From: a bacterium
GTDB taxonomy: Bacteria > Cyanobacteriota > Sericytochromatia > S15B-MN24 > VGJW01
Length of the DNA stretch: 6,840 nucleotides
Assembly (NCBI GenBank): GCA_021790035.1
Contig: JAJYIO010000136.1
Location: forward strand, 1-6,840
Direction of reading: 5' to 3'
Shown: in pieces, positions 1-6,324 of the stretch
How the letters are laid out: each line of letters opens with the position of its first letter
How positions within the stretch are numbered: position 1 is the stretch's first letter
Notes under the pieces: generated by a model
Databases searched by the model: none
What the model was told of the DNA's origin: nothing
What the model saw: the letters and a program-made list of their open reading frames with translations, nothing else
Translations under genes and position numbers: made by a program

Positions 1-1
1 G

Positions 2-883
2 GCGATCGCCGATACGCTGTATCCCGATCGCATCGTGCTGGGGGCGCACGACAACCGGGCGATCGCGATCTTGCGCCAGCTTTACGCACCGATCCTCGAG
101 CAGACCTTCCGGGCGCCCGAGGGGATCGCCCCGCGGCCAGAGGCTTTCGGCGCCGTCCCGCTGGTGACGACCGACCTGGCTTCCGCCGAGATGATCAAGT
201 ACGCCGCCAACGCGTTCCTCGCGACCAAGATCAGCTTCATCAACGAGGTCGCCAACCTCTGCGAGAAGGTCGGCGCCGACGTGGTCGAGGTCGCCCGCGG
301 CATCGGCCTCGACGCCCGCATCGGCCACCGGTTCCTGAACGCCGGCCTGGGCTGGGGCGGATCGTGCTTCCGCAAGGACGTGTCGGCGCTGATGGCGATC
401 TCGCGCGAGTACGGCTACCCGACGCGCATGCTCAACGCCACGCTCGAGGTCAACGAGGCCCAGCGCCAGACGGTCATCACCAAGCTGCAAGAGGCCCTCA
501 AGATCCTGAAGGGCAAGGTCGTCGGCTTGCTCGGACTGGCCTTCAAGCCCAACACCGACGACCTGCGCGACGCTCCCAGCCTCGACATCGCCCGGGCCCT
601 TCTCAAGATGGGGGCTCGCGTCAAGGCGTTCGATCCCGTCGCGATGAAGGCCTGTCAGCAGCTCCATCTTGACCTCGACGTCCATTACGCCGAGGACGGC
701 GTCGATCTGGCCTGGGGGTGCGACGCGTTGGTCGTGGTCACCGAGTGGCCCGAGTTCGGTCAGCTGGATCTCGAGAAGTTACGCGAGGTCATGCGCGGCG
801 ACGTCCTGATCGACGGGCGCAACCTCTTCGAGCCCGAATCCGCCCGCCAGGCCGGTTTCCATTACGTGGGGAGCGGCCGGTGA
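2..883 (+). CDS. ugd: UDP-glucose 6-dehydrogenase, 3' part (N-terminus off the left edge)
   Basis: This cytoplasmic enzyme oxidises UDP-glucose twice with NAD+ to give UDP-glucuronate. The reading frame is open from base 2, so the real start lies upstream; 293 residues are visible against about 440-460 in the family. The missing part is most of the N-terminal NAD-binding Rossmann domain. Visible fragment residues include the central-domain EMIKYAANAF stretch (Lys66), the active-site loop GGSCFRKD with the presumed catalytic Cys122 and Lys125, and the C-terminal UDP-binding domain with GLAFKPNTDDLRDAP (Lys182, Arg189). The usual family loop is GGSCFPKD; Arg replaces Pro here, but the key residues remain. 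The stop overlaps the next gene's GTG start by four bases, and that neighbour consumes UDP-glucuronate, which supports the assignment. GDP-mannose or UDP-ManNAc dehydrogenases share the fold, but the motifs fit Ugd best. Confidence 0.95.
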   Translation, partial: AIADTLYPDRIVLGAHDNRAIAILRQLYAPILEQTFRAPEGIAPRPEAFGAVPLVTTDLASAEMIKYAANAFLATKISFINEVANLCEKVGADVVEVARGIGLDARIGHRFLNAGLGWGGSCFRKDVSALMAISREYGYPTRMLNATLEVNEAQRQTVITKLQEALKILKGKVVGLLGLAFKPNTDDLRDAPSLDIARALLKMGARVKAFDPVAMKACQQLHLDLDVHYAEDGVDLAWGCDALVVVTEWPEFGQLDLEKLREVMRGDVLIDGRNLFEPESARQAGFHYVGSGR

Positions 884-1875
884 AGAGCGAGGACGAAACC
901 CGCCGGCCGCAAGCTCCCTTGCGCCTCGTGATCACGGGCGGCGCGGGTTTCATCGGCTCCCATCTGGCCGAGGATCTGCTGCGCGATGGGCACCGGGTCG
1001 TGGTCGTCGACAACCTCGTGACGGGCAAGCTCGACAACATCGCCCCCCTGCGTTCCGATCCGCGCTTCGAGTTCATCCACCACGACGTTTCCAACCACCT
1101 GCACGTCGCCGGGCCGGTCGACTGGGTCCTCCACCTGGCCTCGCCGGCCTCGCCGATCGATTACCTCAACTTGCCGATCCAGACCCTCAAGGTGGGGTCG
1201 CTCGGGACCCACAACGCCCTGGGCCTGGCGCGGGCCAAGGGCGCCGCGTTCCTGCTGGCCTCGACGTCGGAGGTATACGGCGATCCCGCGGTGCATCCCC
1301 AGCCCGAGACCTACTGGGGCCACGTCAACCCGATCGGCCCGCGCGGGGTGTACGACGAGGCCAAGCGCTTCTCCGAGGCGCTGACCATGGCCTACCACCG
1401 CCAGCACGGTCTCGACACCCGGATCGTGCGGATCTTCAACACCTATGGCCCGCGCATGCGGGCCCAGGACGGTCGGGTCGTCTCGTCCTTCATCGTGCAG
1501 GCCCTGACGGGCGAGCCGCTCACGATCTTCGGCCAGGGCCAGCAGACCCGGAGCTTTCAGTTCGTGTCCGATCTGGTGCGTGGCCTGCGTCTGTTGATGG
1601 CCCACCCCGTGCATGACCCCGTCAACATCGGCAATCCCGAGGAGTTCACGATCAAGGCCTTCGCCGAGCTCGTCTTGCGCCTCTCGGGCTCGTCGAGCCC
1701 GCTCTCGTTCCAGCCGCTGCCCGAGGACGATCCCAGACAGCGCCGGCCCGATATCACCCGCGCTCGAGAGCTCCTGGGATGGGAGCCCGGGGTTCGGGTG
1801 GAGGAGGGCATTCGCCAGACGATCGCGTGGTACCGTCGCGAGCTGGACCTGGCGATCGCTCCAGATCCGACGTGA
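880..1875 (+). CDS. uxs: UDP-glucuronate decarboxylase (UDP-xylose synthase), extended SDR family
   Basis: This enzyme decarboxylates UDP-glucuronate to UDP-xylose using tightly bound NAD+, in the cytoplasm. The start is GTG at 880, overlapping the ugd stop as GTGA. A GGGGAG Shine-Dalgarno at 868-873 sits 6 bases upstream, and translation gives 331 residues, normal for single-domain UXS. The frame is open further upstream to an ATG at 718, but that extension lies inside ugd. Visible features are the NAD-binding GGAGFIGSH loop (residues 20-28), STSEVYGDP (128-136) with Glu131 typical of UXS, the catalytic YDEAK (Tyr158, Lys162), RIFNTYGPRM, and QTRSFQF with Arg224. The fused formyltransferase of ArnA is absent. 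dTDP-glucose 4,6-dehydratases and GalE are relatives, but the SEVYGDP motif and the adjacent ugd favour UXS. Confidence 0.92.
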   Translation: MKSEDETRRPQAPLRLVITGGAGFIGSHLAEDLLRDGHRVVVVDNLVTGKLDNIAPLRSDPRFEFIHHDVSNHLHVAGPVDWVLHLASPASPIDYLNLPIQTLKVGSLGTHNALGLARAKGAAFLLASTSEVYGDPAVHPQPETYWGHVNPIGPRGVYDEAKRFSEALTMAYHRQHGLDTRIVRIFNTYGPRMRAQDGRVVSSFIVQALTGEPLTIFGQGQQTRSFQFVSDLVRGLRLLMAHPVHDPVNIGNPEEFTIKAFAELVLRLSGSSSPLSFQPLPEDDPRQRRPDITRARELLGWEPGVRVEEGIRQTIAWYRRELDLAIAPDPT

Positions 1876-2984
1876 CCGGGGCGCCGCACGTCGGCATGGA
1901 CGTGCGGATGTGGCACAACACCGGAATCGGTCGCTACATCCGCGCGCTGGTTCGCGAGCTTCCCGCGCTCGGGGTACGCCTCACCGTGTGGGGGCCGCCG
2001 GAAATCCTGGCAGAACCGGCCCTGGCGGGCACGAGCCGGCGCCGGCTGGCGGCTCCGTTGCACTCGCTGGCCGAGCAGGTGGCTCTGGCCCTGGATGTCC
2101 CTCGCAGCGGAGTGGACCTCTTTCACGCCCCGCACCTCAACATGCCGTTGCTCGGGGGATTCCCTCGCGTGGCCACGCTTCACGACCTCATCCCGCTCCA
2201 CCATCCGGACACGCTGTCTCGTGCCGGGCGCCTCTATTTCCAGATGATGGCCCTGGGCCTGGTTCCCCGCCTGGCCCGGCGGATCCTCGCCAACTCCGAG
2301 TGGACCAGGAACGACCTCGTCGCCCATGGCGTGAGCGCAGATCGGGTCGTGGCGATCCCGCTCGGGGTCGACGAGGAATTCTTCTCGCCCCCTGGGCCCG
2401 AGCGCGTCAGGGCGACGCTGGACCGGCTCGGGATCGGCGCGCCGTACATCCTGTACGCGGGCCAGCGCAAGCCCTACAAGAACCTGGACACGCTCCTCGA
2501 GGCCTTTGCACGACTCGTCGGTCGGATCGAGGGAACCGGGGAACGACCCTTGCTCGTCTTGCTGGGTAGGACCGACCCGGATGGACCGGTCCGGCAGCTC
2601 GCCTCGCGGCTCGGCATCTCTCGCCTGGTCGTGGAGCCGGGCTACCTGCCAGACGAGGCCGAGGTCCGGGCGCTGTTCGCCGGGGCGCGAGGCTTCGCAT
2701 TCCCCTCGCGGTGCGAGGGCTTCGGACTTCCCCCCTTGGAGGCCATGGCTTCCGGGGTTCCGGTCGTATGTGCCACGGGCACGGGCCTTTCGGAGGCCGT
2801 CGGGCCCGAGGCCCTCCAGATCGATCCAGACGATGTGCTAGAATGGTCGCAAGCCCTCGAGCAGGTGTTGTTCAACTCGGATTTTCGTCACCGTCTCATC
2901 TCTGCTGGAAGGCGACGGGCCGAGCTCTTCCGCTGGTCAGATACCGCCCGGCGTACGCTGGACGTTTACACACAAGCCCTTTAG
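1872..2984 (+). CDS. GT4-family glycosyltransferase (MtfB-like)
   Basis: This is a retaining GT-B glycosyltransferase, probably acting at the cytoplasmic face of the membrane to add a sugar from a nucleotide donor to a lipid-linked oligosaccharide. I place the start at GTG 1872, which overlaps the uxs stop as GTGA and gives 370 residues beginning VTGAPHVGMDVRMW. ATG 1896 (MDVRMW) is an alternative. No good Shine-Dalgarno precedes 1872, so initiation probably depends on ribosomes finishing uxs. The N-terminal acceptor half has the GIGRYIRAL loop and LHDLIP. The C-terminal donor half has GQRKPYKN (Lys203 at the conserved phosphate-binding position) and the GT4 E-x7-E motif CEGFGLPPLE (Glu282, Glu290). 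Family members of this type often use GDP-mannose, but the donor and acceptor cannot be read from sequence. Confidence 0.9.
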   Translation: MTGAPHVGMDVRMWHNTGIGRYIRALVRELPALGVRLTVWGPPEILAEPALAGTSRRRLAAPLHSLAEQVALALDVPRSGVDLFHAPHLNMPLLGGFPRVATLHDLIPLHHPDTLSRAGRLYFQMMALGLVPRLARRILANSEWTRNDLVAHGVSADRVVAIPLGVDEEFFSPPGPERVRATLDRLGIGAPYILYAGQRKPYKNLDTLLEAFARLVGRIEGTGERPLLVLLGRTDPDGPVRQLASRLGISRLVVEPGYLPDEAEVRALFAGARGFAFPSRCEGFGLPPLEAMASGVPVVCATGTGLSEAVGPEALQIDPDDVLEWSQALEQVLFNSDFRHRLISAGRRRAELFRWSDTARRTLDVYTQAL

Positions 2985-3033
2985 CCAGATTCATCTCGTT
3001 TTTGCAGCCACCTTGCTGCCGGGATTTGTTGCA

Positions 3034-4218
3034 TTGAAGGTCGCCCTGGTCCACGAATGGCTTACGACCCTCGGCGGGTCGGAGCGAGTGGTGCTCGCGC
3101 TGTCGCGGCTTTTCCCAGGCGCACCGGTCTATGTCAGCCGGTTTCGGCGGGGCCAGTTGCCGGTCGACTTCGACCGCATGGACATTCGCACGACCTTCCT
3201 GGACCGCTGGCCGCTCCCGCACCAGGCGCTCTTGCCGTTGATGCCGCTGGCCTTCGAGCAGCTCGACCTGCGCGAGTTCGATCTGGTCATCAGCAGCTCG
3301 CATGCCTGCGCCAAGGGCGTCTTGACTCGCCCCGATGCCTTGCACATCTCGTACTGCCACACCCCGATGCGCTACGCCTGGGATCTCCAGGCCGAGTACC
3401 AGCAATCCTTGCCAGCCGTGGTTCGCCCGCTGTCGGCCTGGATGCTTCACCGCATGCGTCTGTGGGATTTCGCCGCCGCCCAGCGCGTGGACCGCTTCAT
3501 CGCCAATTCGGCCACGGTCGCGGGTCGCATCGCGAGGTGGTACCGGCGGCCGTCCGATATCCTGCATCCGCCGGTCGACGTGGAGCGCTTCGCCATCGCA
3601 CCGGCAGCCGAGGATCCATGCCTGGTCGTCTCTCGCCTCGTCCCGTACAAGCGGATCGACGCCGCCATCGCGGCTTTCAACCACCTTGGCTTGCCGCTGG
3701 ATATCATCGGAGACGGTCCGCTCTACCGGCAGCTTTCCCGCCTGGCCGGCCCGACGATCCATTTCCTGGGCCACGCGAGCGACGCCGAGGTCGCCCGGCG
3801 CATGGCCACGGCCCGCGCCGTGATCTTTCCGGGCATCGAGGATTTCGGCATCGTCCCCGTCGAGGCCATGGCCGCAGGCCGGCCCGTCGTGGCGTTGCGA
3901 GCCGGCGGAGCCCTCGAGACGGTGGTCGAGGGCCAGACCGGATGGTTCTTCGACAAGGGCAGCCCCCTGGCACTGGCGTCCGCGGTCCGAGAGGCGCTCG
4001 ATCGTCCCTGGGATTCCGAGGCGATCCGGGCTCACGCCTTGCAGTTCGACGAGAAGGCGTTCCACCGGGGATTCGTTCGGATCGCGCGGGATGGCTTCCA
4101 GATGCACCAGGCCAGCGAGCGGCAGCGGCGAGCGGCCGCAGCGCAGGAGCCCCTCGCCGATCGCGAGACGGCCGCCGATAGCCTGCTCGCCGAGATCCGG
4201 TCGCGAGGTCAAGGCTAG
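3034..4218 (+). CDS. GT4-family glycosyltransferase, WbaZ-like
   Basis: This second retaining GT-B glycosyltransferase resembles the WbaZ/mannosyltransferase branch of GT4. The likely start is TTG 3034, giving MKVALVHEWLTTLGGSER, the usual N-terminus of this branch, and 394 residues. A weak GGGA at 3021-3024 lies 9 bases upstream. An in-frame TTG at 3013 would add only seven residues and has no such support. Key features are the glycine-rich GGSER loop (residues 14-18), the branch-typical YCHTPMRYAWD (His109), the donor-site SRLVPYK (Arg201, Lys206) and the E-x7-E motif in IEDFGIVPVE (Glu269, Glu277). The tail after about residue 350 is charged and Arg/Ala-rich. It ends 2 bases before the next gene and is probably cotranscribed with it. 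Mannose transfer from GDP-mannose is the family precedent; the real donor is unknown. Confidence 0.9.
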   Translation: MKVALVHEWLTTLGGSERVVLALSRLFPGAPVYVSRFRRGQLPVDFDRMDIRTTFLDRWPLPHQALLPLMPLAFEQLDLREFDLVISSSHACAKGVLTRPDALHISYCHTPMRYAWDLQAEYQQSLPAVVRPLSAWMLHRMRLWDFAAAQRVDRFIANSATVAGRIARWYRRPSDILHPPVDVERFAIAPAAEDPCLVVSRLVPYKRIDAAIAAFNHLGLPLDIIGDGPLYRQLSRLAGPTIHFLGHASDAEVARRMATARAVIFPGIEDFGIVPVEAMAAGRPVVALRAGGALETVVEGQTGWFFDKGSPLALASAVREALDRPWDSEAIRAHALQFDEKAFHRGFVRIARDGFQMHQASERQRRAAAAQEPLADRETAADSLLAEIRSRGQG

Positions 4219-4220
4219 TC

Positions 4221-5750
4221 ATGGCCAACCAGTGGCTGATCAGCGCGACGTCTCCCGACTCCGCGGTGGCCCAGATCGCGCGTCCCTGGTGGGACGCGCT
4301 GCGGCGGCGGATCTTCGCTCTGGCCGTGCCGATCGTGGTCGTCGCGGACGCCTGGCTCTGTCATCTGGGGTTCCAGCTCGCGTACGTCCTGCGTTTTGCC
4401 TGGCACCCGGTGTTTCCCGTGGTCAAGGGAGTGCCGCCGTGGCATCCCTATGCCGTCACGGCCTGGCTCCTGGCCATCGTGTGGGTCCTGTCCATGGCAT
4501 TCTGGGGCATGTATCGGGATCGCCGCGGCGTCGGGCATCTCCAGGATATCGCCCTCCAGTCGCTGGCGCTGGGGAGCGGAGTCTTCATCGCGGTCGGCGC
4601 GGGATTCTTCTACCGGGGATTTTCCTTCTCGCGCTTGCTCCTGGTCTACGCCGCGGCGATCGCCTGGGTCACGCTCGGCCTGTGGCATGGCCTGGTCCGG
4701 ACCGCTCACCGGGAAATGCTCAAGCGGGGCTGGGGTGCGCTCAACGTCCTCATCGTCGGGTGCAACTCCCTGTCCGAGACGCTGGGCACCCGGCTCCACC
4801 GACATCCCGAGCTCGGCCGGCGCCTGGTCGGGTTCGTCCCAGCTGACGGCGAGCGCGTCGCGGGCGAGCGCTGGCACTTTCCCGCCTGGACTCGCCAGGA
4901 GGGCGATCGCGCGGGATCGAGTCCGATCCTCGGGAGCACGGACGATCTGGCCGAGATCGTGGGTCGGCTGCGCATCGACGAGGTCGTGCTGGCGATTCCG
5001 GGCGCGTCCTTCAAGGACCTCTTCGGCTTGATGGGATTGGCGTCCTACTCGGGCTGGCCGGTGCAGTTCCGCATCGTGCCGGATCTCACCGAGCTGGTCA
5101 CGGCCAAGCTCAAGATCGGCGAGCTCGACGGCGTGCCCACGATGGAGATCTGGGATGTCCCGCTGCGCAAGAGGCAGAACCGCGTGCTGAAGCGTACCTT
5201 CGACATCCTGCTGTCGGCGGTCGGTATGATCGCGCTGGCGCCCGTGATGCTGGCGATCGGGCTCCTGGTGTCCGCCGGTGGCCCCATCTTCTACCGGCAA
5301 GAGCGAATGGGGCGAGATGGCCGTACGTTCCAGCTGGTCAAGTTCCGTACCATGCGCATCGACGCCGAGGACGCGAGTGGACCGGTGTGGGCCCAGCCGG
5401 GCGATCGGCGGGTCACGCGCGTCGGGGCCTTCTTGCGGCGCTGGAGCCTCGATGAGCTGCCGCAGCTCTGGAACGTGTTCGTCGGCGACATGAGCCTCGT
5501 GGGCCCGCGGCCCGAGCGCCCGCACTTCGTCGATCAGTTCCGTCATCACGTGCCCAAGTACATGGACCGTCACCTGGTTCGCTCGGGGCTTACCGGCTGG
5601 GCGCAGATCAACGGCCTGCGGGGTGAGGAAGGCTCTATCGAGGAGCGCACGCGTTACGACATCTACTACGTCGAGAACTGGTCGCTGCTCTTCGACATCG
5701 AGATCATGCTCCGCACCCTGATCGAGGTCGTCGTCCACAAGGCCTACTGA
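4221..5750 (+). CDS. Polyprenyl-phosphate sugar-1-phosphate transferase (WcaJ/WbaP type)
   Basis: This integral inner-membrane enzyme starts glycan assembly by transferring a hexose-1-phosphate from UDP-sugar to undecaprenyl phosphate. The ATG start has AAGG at 4211-4214, 6 bases upstream. At 509 residues it is a full-length large-type family member. It has four predicted N-terminal membrane helices (about 31-58, 77-97, 110-131, 137-158), then a Rossmann-like domain starting near LNVLIVGC (about 174). The catalytic bacterial sugar transferase domain begins at KRTFD (324-328), followed by the membrane-inserted hairpin helix. It contains GGPIFYRQERMGRDG, FRTM, the SLDELPQLWN motif with the catalytic Asp411-Glu412 pair, DMSLVGPRPE and GLTGWAQINGLRG. 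Glucose-1-phosphate is the commonest substrate of such enzymes, but galactose-1-phosphate is possible, given galE nearby. It is the last gene of the first probable operon. Confidence 0.95.
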   Translation: MANQWLISATSPDSAVAQIARPWWDALRRRIFALAVPIVVVADAWLCHLGFQLAYVLRFAWHPVFPVVKGVPPWHPYAVTAWLLAIVWVLSMAFWGMYRDRRGVGHLQDIALQSLALGSGVFIAVGAGFFYRGFSFSRLLLVYAAAIAWVTLGLWHGLVRTAHREMLKRGWGALNVLIVGCNSLSETLGTRLHRHPELGRRLVGFVPADGERVAGERWHFPAWTRQEGDRAGSSPILGSTDDLAEIVGRLRIDEVVLAIPGASFKDLFGLMGLASYSGWPVQFRIVPDLTELVTAKLKIGELDGVPTMEIWDVPLRKRQNRVLKRTFDILLSAVGMIALAPVMLAIGLLVSAGGPIFYRQERMGRDGRTFQLVKFRTMRIDAEDASGPVWAQPGDRRVTRVGAFLRRWSLDELPQLWNVFVGDMSLVGPRPERPHFVDQFRHHVPKYMDRHLVRSGLTGWAQINGLRGEEGSIEERTRYDIYYVENWSLLFDIEIMLRTLIEVVVHKAY

Positions 5751-5772
5751 CCCTTCGCTGGCCAGCAGAGGG
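5751..5772 (+). terminator. Hairpin directly after the WcaJ-like gene, possible terminator
   Basis: CCCTTCGCTGG (5751-5761) and CCAGCAGAGGG (5762-5772) form a near-perfect inverted repeat of 11 pairs with one C-A mismatch and one G-T pair. The innermost bases would form the loop. It begins on the base after the stop codon. No T-run follows, so it is not a classic intrinsic terminator. It could instead stabilise the 3' end of the mRNA or block exonucleases. Confidence 0.35.
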
Positions 5773-5799
5773 TCACAATCCGGCGCCTGCAAGTCACTG

Positions 5800-5820
5800 C
5801 CCCGAAGGGGAGCTTCTTCT
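5800..5820 (+). terminator. Short GC stem followed by a pyrimidine-rich tract, weak terminator candidate
   Basis: CCCC (5800-5803), loop GAA, and GGGG (5807-5810) make a 4-bp stem, followed by AGCTTCTTCT. The tract is T-rich for this genome but interrupted. The same GGGG can pair alternatively with TCCCC at 5826-5830. Its place between two probable transcription units suits a terminator, but the stem is short. Confidence 0.25.
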
Positions 5821-5868
5821 GCGCTTCCCCCCGATAGCGCAACCGGGCCTACCTGTGCGCGAGCGGCC

Positions 5869-5877
5869 TGCTAGAAT
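5869..5877 (+). promoter_or_regulatory. Extended -10 promoter element ahead of the EamA-like gene
   Basis: TG-C-TAGAAT (TG at 5869-5870, hexamer TAGAAT at 5872-5877) fits the sigma-70 extended -10 pattern TGnTATAAT with one hexamer mismatch. No convincing -35 box is seen 16-18 bases upstream (around 5849-5854 reads CTACCT), which the extended TG could offset. Transcription would start near 5883-5885, on or next to the GTG start codon, and no Shine-Dalgarno lies between. This suggests a leaderless or nearly leaderless mRNA. Confidence 0.4.
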
Positions 5878-5882
5878 GTAAC

Positions 5883-6320
5883 GTGTTCAAGTCTCTCGCA
5901 CTCATCTTCCTGGCCGCTCTCATCGGCGTTGCCGGCCAGCTCCTGCTCAAGGTTGGCGTAGGTCAGATCGGCCGGATCGACGGCGATGCCCTCAAGCACC
6001 TCGGCGGCCTGATCGCCCGGGTCTGCCTCAATCCCTGGGTCGTGCTCGGGATCGCCACCTACGGTCTGGGCGCGGTCGTCTGGATCGTGGTCCTGAGCCG
6101 CGTGCAGCTCTCGTTCGCCTATCCGCTGCTGGGGCTTTCTTACGTCCTGGTGGTGCTGTCGTCCGCCCTGTTCCTGCACGAGCACGTCACCCCCGTACGC
6201 TGGCTGGGCGTATTGCTCATCGTCGGCGGAATCGCCCTGGTGAGCCGCACCACCCAGGGCGCCGAGCAGCCAGCGCAAGCGGCGCCGGCAGGCGGATCCG
6301 CGACCACGATCGGGAGATAA
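5883..6320 (+). CDS. Small EamA/SMR-like membrane protein, possible lipid-linked sugar flippase subunit
   Basis: This 145-residue inner-membrane protein has four predicted helices (about 4-24, 50-70, 79-99, 105-122) and a polar Ala/Gly/Pro/Thr tail (about 123-145). The region SRVQLSFAYPLLGLSYVLVV with FLHEHVTPVRWLG and LLIVGGIALV matches a single EamA repeat, half the size of ordinary ten-helix DMT transporters. It therefore resembles SMR-size proteins such as ArnE/ArnF, which act as dimers to flip undecaprenyl-phosphate aminoarabinose. Its place among glycan genes, directly before galE with a 4-base gap, suggests flipping of a lipid-linked sugar, but the substrate is inference. The start is GTG; no ATG and no Shine-Dalgarno support another choice. 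A small-multidrug exporter is the main alternative. Confidence 0.8.
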   Translation: MFKSLALIFLAALIGVAGQLLLKVGVGQIGRIDGDALKHLGGLIARVCLNPWVVLGIATYGLGAVVWIVVLSRVQLSFAYPLLGLSYVLVVLSSALFLHEHVTPVRWLGVLLIVGGIALVSRTTQGAEQPAQAAPAGGSATTIGR

Positions 6321-6324
6321 GCCC

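Noticed and set aside
718..879. In-frame upstream extension of uxs from ATG 718
   Set aside because: It lies wholly inside the conserved C-terminal coding region of ugd and gives an Arg-rich leader unlike any UXS. GTG 880 has a Shine-Dalgarno and the right family length.
862..1614. Antisense open frame of 250 codons over uxs
   Set aside because: The product shows no domain or signal, and the + strand holds an intact decarboxylase.
1779..1871. In-frame upstream extension of the first GT4 gene from ATG 1779
   Set aside because: It overlaps the C-terminus of uxs and adds a Gly/Arg-rich leader. The GTGA overlap at 1872 places the start just before the conserved GMDVRMW region.
3057..4181. Alternative + strand frame of 374 codons inside the WbaZ-like gene
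   Set aside because: Its Arg/Pro/Gly-rich translation has no motif, whereas the overlapping frame has every GT4 hallmark.
2896..4212. A 438-codon open frame on the - strand across the WbaZ-like gene
   Set aside because: It is antisense to a gene with intact GT4 motifs, and its product has low-complexity charged composition and no known motif. It is a GC-driven artefact.
4215..5792. A 525-codon open frame on the - strand covering the whole WcaJ-like gene
   Set aside because: It mirrors a clear catalytic-domain gene on the + strand. Its product is rich in His, Asp, Gln and Arg with no recognisable domain, as expected when GC-rich codons are read in antisense.
5876..5881. Minimal start-stop pair ATGTAA just before GTG 5883
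   Set aside because: It would lie upstream of the predicted transcription start and has no Shine-Dalgarno, so translation is unlikely.
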